This document shows, one piece after another, positions 6,070-7,157 of a stretch of 7,157 nucleotides of DNA (within the stretch, counting starts at the first letter, position 1; each line of letters opens with the position of its first letter). The notes beneath the pieces are model-generated. The model was not told where the DNA came from, did no database searches, and saw only the letters and a list, made by a program, of their open reading frames with translations. Location of the stretch: NCBI GenBank assembly GCA_014729935.1, contig WJJB01000187.1, forward strand, positions 1-7,157, read 5' to 3'. Made by a program: the position numbers and the translations under genes. The stretch is from Candidatus Bathyarchaeota archaeon. Its GTDB lineage: Archaea > Asgardarchaeota > Lokiarchaeia > Sigyniarchaeales > Sigyniarchaeaceae.

Positions 6070-6083
6070 AATATAAATGTTTC
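6070..6083 (-). promoter_or_regulatory. BRE/TATA promoter of the winged-helix operon
   Basis: Minus-strand GAAACA (6083-6078) followed by TTTATATT (6077-6070) matches the archaeal BRE-TATA arrangement. A start about 26 bases past the box centre falls at 6047-6045, at the ATG, which explains the missing SD. Confidence 0.6.
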
Positions 6084-6114
6084 TAGGCAGATGAATCCTG
6101 AAATTTAGGTATGT

Positions 6115-6124
6115 AGTATATACT
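6115..6124. promoter_or_regulatory. Operator palindrome AGTATATACT, copy 2
   Basis: Identical 10-base core, here a 12-base perfect palindrome TAGTATATACTA (6114-6125). Its centre is 60 bases from copy 1, upstream of the TATA box. Confidence 0.55.
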
Positions 6125-6195
6125 AATGTCGTTGCATAGTATTTTTAATTTTAATGCGTTCATATTATGCGAAATTATGGTATTTTGATAACTGC

Positions 6196-6205
6196 AGTAT
6201 ATACT
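6196..6205. promoter_or_regulatory. Operator palindrome AGTATATACT, copy 3
   Basis: Identical core, 81 bases beyond copy 2, extended to TGCAGTATATACT at 6193-6205. It lies in the gap between the 135-residue ORF and the winged-helix gene. Confidence 0.55.
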
Positions 6206-6255
6206 ATTACCATCTAACGTGGAAACACCCTGCGCCAAAGGCCGAATCCCTTACC

Positions 6256-6663
6256 TTACCGGCAAAAGGATGAATGTTGAATATGCAGCCACATGGTTAT
6301 TGGGATGATCCCTTCGATCAAGGCTTCACGTTTGCTTCCTGAGGCATCAAGTGGGCGCCATCCGAAGTTAGGTTCACGAAACACGTGGAATGATGCATGT
6401 GATTTATTCAAGTCATGTTTATCGATGCATGATGAGTTTGATTGATGATCGGGTTCTTCGCAAGTAGCCAGTTGCACCACCGGTGCTTGCGGGAACATCG
6501 CGTTACTACTGGTAAATCCATCATCACCTGCTTTAACGCCCAGTAATACTTGGATAATACCAACCAAGATTACGATCACGGTCTCGAGGTGTACGGCATC
6601 CTGGAAATGATCGACAAGTTCGACCTGCTCGAGGTCATTGAATGAGTGACCTGATGCACTCAT
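6256..6663 (-). CDS. 135-residue hypothetical protein
   Basis: ATG 6663 is preceded by GGAGGTG (6674-6668) with a four-base gap, the strongest ribosome site in the window. The frame then runs 135 codons without a stop. The protein starts MSASGHSFNDLEQVELVDHF, has one hydrophobic stretch (about 29-43, VIVILVGIIQVLLGV) that might be a single membrane segment, and a polar C-terminal half with several His. I recognise no family. The opposite strand in the same codon register shows protein-like pieces but is cut by several stops, each opposite a TCA or TTA codon here, so I favour the minus strand. It lies downstream of hisH, about 145 bases past its stop. A TTTAAAAAA run at about 6684-6692 could be its own TATA box. 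Confidence 0.5.
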   Translation of the reverse strand: MSASGHSFNDLEQVELVDHFQDAVHLETVIVILVGIIQVLLGVKAGDDGFTSSNAMFPQAPVVQLATCEEPDHQSNSSCIDKHDLNKSHASFHVFREPNFGWRPLDASGSKREALIEGIIPITMWLHIQHSSFCR

Positions 6664-6665
6664 TC
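6640..6665. repeat. Perfect 9-base inverted repeat over the ORF135 start codon
   Basis: GAATGAGTG (6640-6648) and CACTCATTC (6657-6665) flank an eight-base loop. On the minus strand the hairpin would hide the ATG and first codons just after the SD, so it could limit translation. On the + strand it is followed by T6 at 6684-6689. Confidence 0.6.
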
Positions 6666-6667
6666 GG

Positions 6668-6674
6668 CACCTCC
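6668..6674 (-). promoter_or_regulatory. Consensus ribosome-binding site of ORF135
   Basis: GGAGGTG is complementary to the archaeal 16S tail (CACCTCC), four bases before ATG 6663. It decides the start and supports the reality of this ORF. Confidence 0.65.
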
Positions 6675-6738
6675 ATATCCTGCTTTTTTAAACTTCATCA
6701 CGGCTTGTAGAAATAGCACATACAATGCGCTTCTTCAA

Positions 6739-6778
6739 GAAAAGATCGGGGATGTCGAAGGTTGACCACGATCTTTTC
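6739..6778. terminator. Hairpin with 10-base perfect stem between hisH and ORF135
   Basis: GAAAAGATCG (6739-6748) and CGATCTTTTC (6769-6778) enclose 20 bases, within which GTC and GAC could pair again. It lies 30-69 bases past the hisH stop on the minus strand, suggesting an mRNA end or processing element, or a regulatory leader for the next gene. The T-run at the end of one arm gives a short T tract on either strand. Confidence 0.5.
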
Positions 6779-6807
6779 CAATAGCATCGATCCTTGGCCT
6801 GTTCAAT

Positions 6808-7155
6808 TCATTTCTGAGTGAATTTCAAGAAATTGCAAAGCATGTGCAGTCCCTTTCGTGATGATTTTTCCGGGTGGAATTGCGTGGCGACCAGTTTTCC
6901 TTGCTCATTCCGGACGATGGCAGGAAACTCATAACCATAATGCGCGGTGGCAACGGTGCACGTGTCGGTAGCATGAGCATGGTAACTATGCACGAACTAC
7001 ACGTATGTCCCGGTCTCGATACCATTCAGATCCAAGGTAAACTTCACATCAATGGGTCGCTCCACTTCCATTTCATCATTATGAACGCAGGCAAGGAAAT
7101 TGATACTTTCTCCATCAATGGTCACCACACCGAATAGATCACGACTTGCAACAGA
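6808..7155 (-). pseudogene. hisH: hisH, C-terminal part with an in-frame amber codon
   Basis: This encodes the C-terminal half of HisH, the glutaminase subunit of imidazole glycerol phosphate synthase, which feeds ammonia to HisF in histidine synthesis. After the TAG at 6999-6997 it reads FVHSYH..., then ATAHYGYEFPAIV, and QFHPEKS with the catalytic His and Glu of class I amidotransferases, then GLHMLCNFLKF to TGA at 6810-6808. The 52 codons before the TAG stay in frame to the window edge, and GIETGTYV aligns with the segment normally preceding FVHSY. TAG sits where Tyr or Phe is usual. The expected PHMGWN motif is not readable (VHNDEM is at about that place), so besides the amber there is loss of a conserved motif. 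Decay or sequence errors are likely. The catalytic Cys lies outside the window. Confidence 0.75.
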
Positions 7156-7157
7156 GA

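Noticed and set aside
6874..7137. 87-codon + strand ORF at the right edge
   Set aside because: It is antisense to hisH, whose FVHSY and QFHPEKS motifs fix the coding strand.
1..7157. CRISPR array or insertion sequence
   Set aside because: No regularly spaced direct repeats, no transposase motifs and no paired terminal inverted repeats were seen; the three AGTATATACT copies are too short and irregularly spaced for a CRISPR.

Overview
The window looks archaeal. The signs are two protein families known mainly from archaea (UPF0282 and UPF0280), a tRNA-Asp with an intron at the usual archaeal 37/38 site and a bulge-helix-bulge, BRE/TATA-like promoters with oligo-T terminators, Shine-Dalgarno (SD) sequences complementary to an archaeal 16S tail, and many ATGA/TGATG gene overlaps. 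A LIM-like zinc knuckle next to winged-helix DNA binding would fit an Asgard-type or other deep archaeon, but the lineage cannot be fixed from this sequence.

Layout. Bases 1-310 hold what looks like the broken 3' end of an unrecognised + strand gene; 311-619 show no gene. A ribbon-helix-helix regulator with a NikR-like C-terminal domain lies on the minus strand (620-1036). A gap of about 400 bases with inverted repeats separates it from a tight + strand pair: a UPF0282 metallo-beta-lactamase-fold protein (1464-2474) and a UPF0280 protein (2475-3230), which abut in the same frame with only TAG between them. A possible 92-residue minus-strand ORF (3254-3532) and the intron-containing tRNA-Asp(GTC) (3654-3765) follow.

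From about 6045 down to about 4046 runs a minus-strand cluster: a 150-residue winged-helix protein, a 54-residue ORF with a good SD, a large winged-helix protein whose open frame begins with a CX2CX17CX2C zinc knuckle, and a possible 33-residue ORF coupled by ATGA. The leader of the first gene has a BRE/TATA and three copies of the perfect palindrome AGTATATACT, one of them between the TATA box and the predicted transcription start. This is the best candidate here for an undescribed self-regulating system.

At the right edge, a 135-residue hypothetical ORF with a strong SD sits downstream of a damaged hisH (glutaminase subunit of imidazole glycerol phosphate synthase). The hisH part has its FVHSY and QFHPEKS motifs but carries an in-frame amber codon and lacks the expected PHMGWN motif. 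In-frame single stops recur: TAG at 141-143, 1206-1208 and 6997-6999, and TGA at 5422-5424. Recent gene decay or sequence errors are the simplest explanations; stop-codon recoding is possible but unproven.
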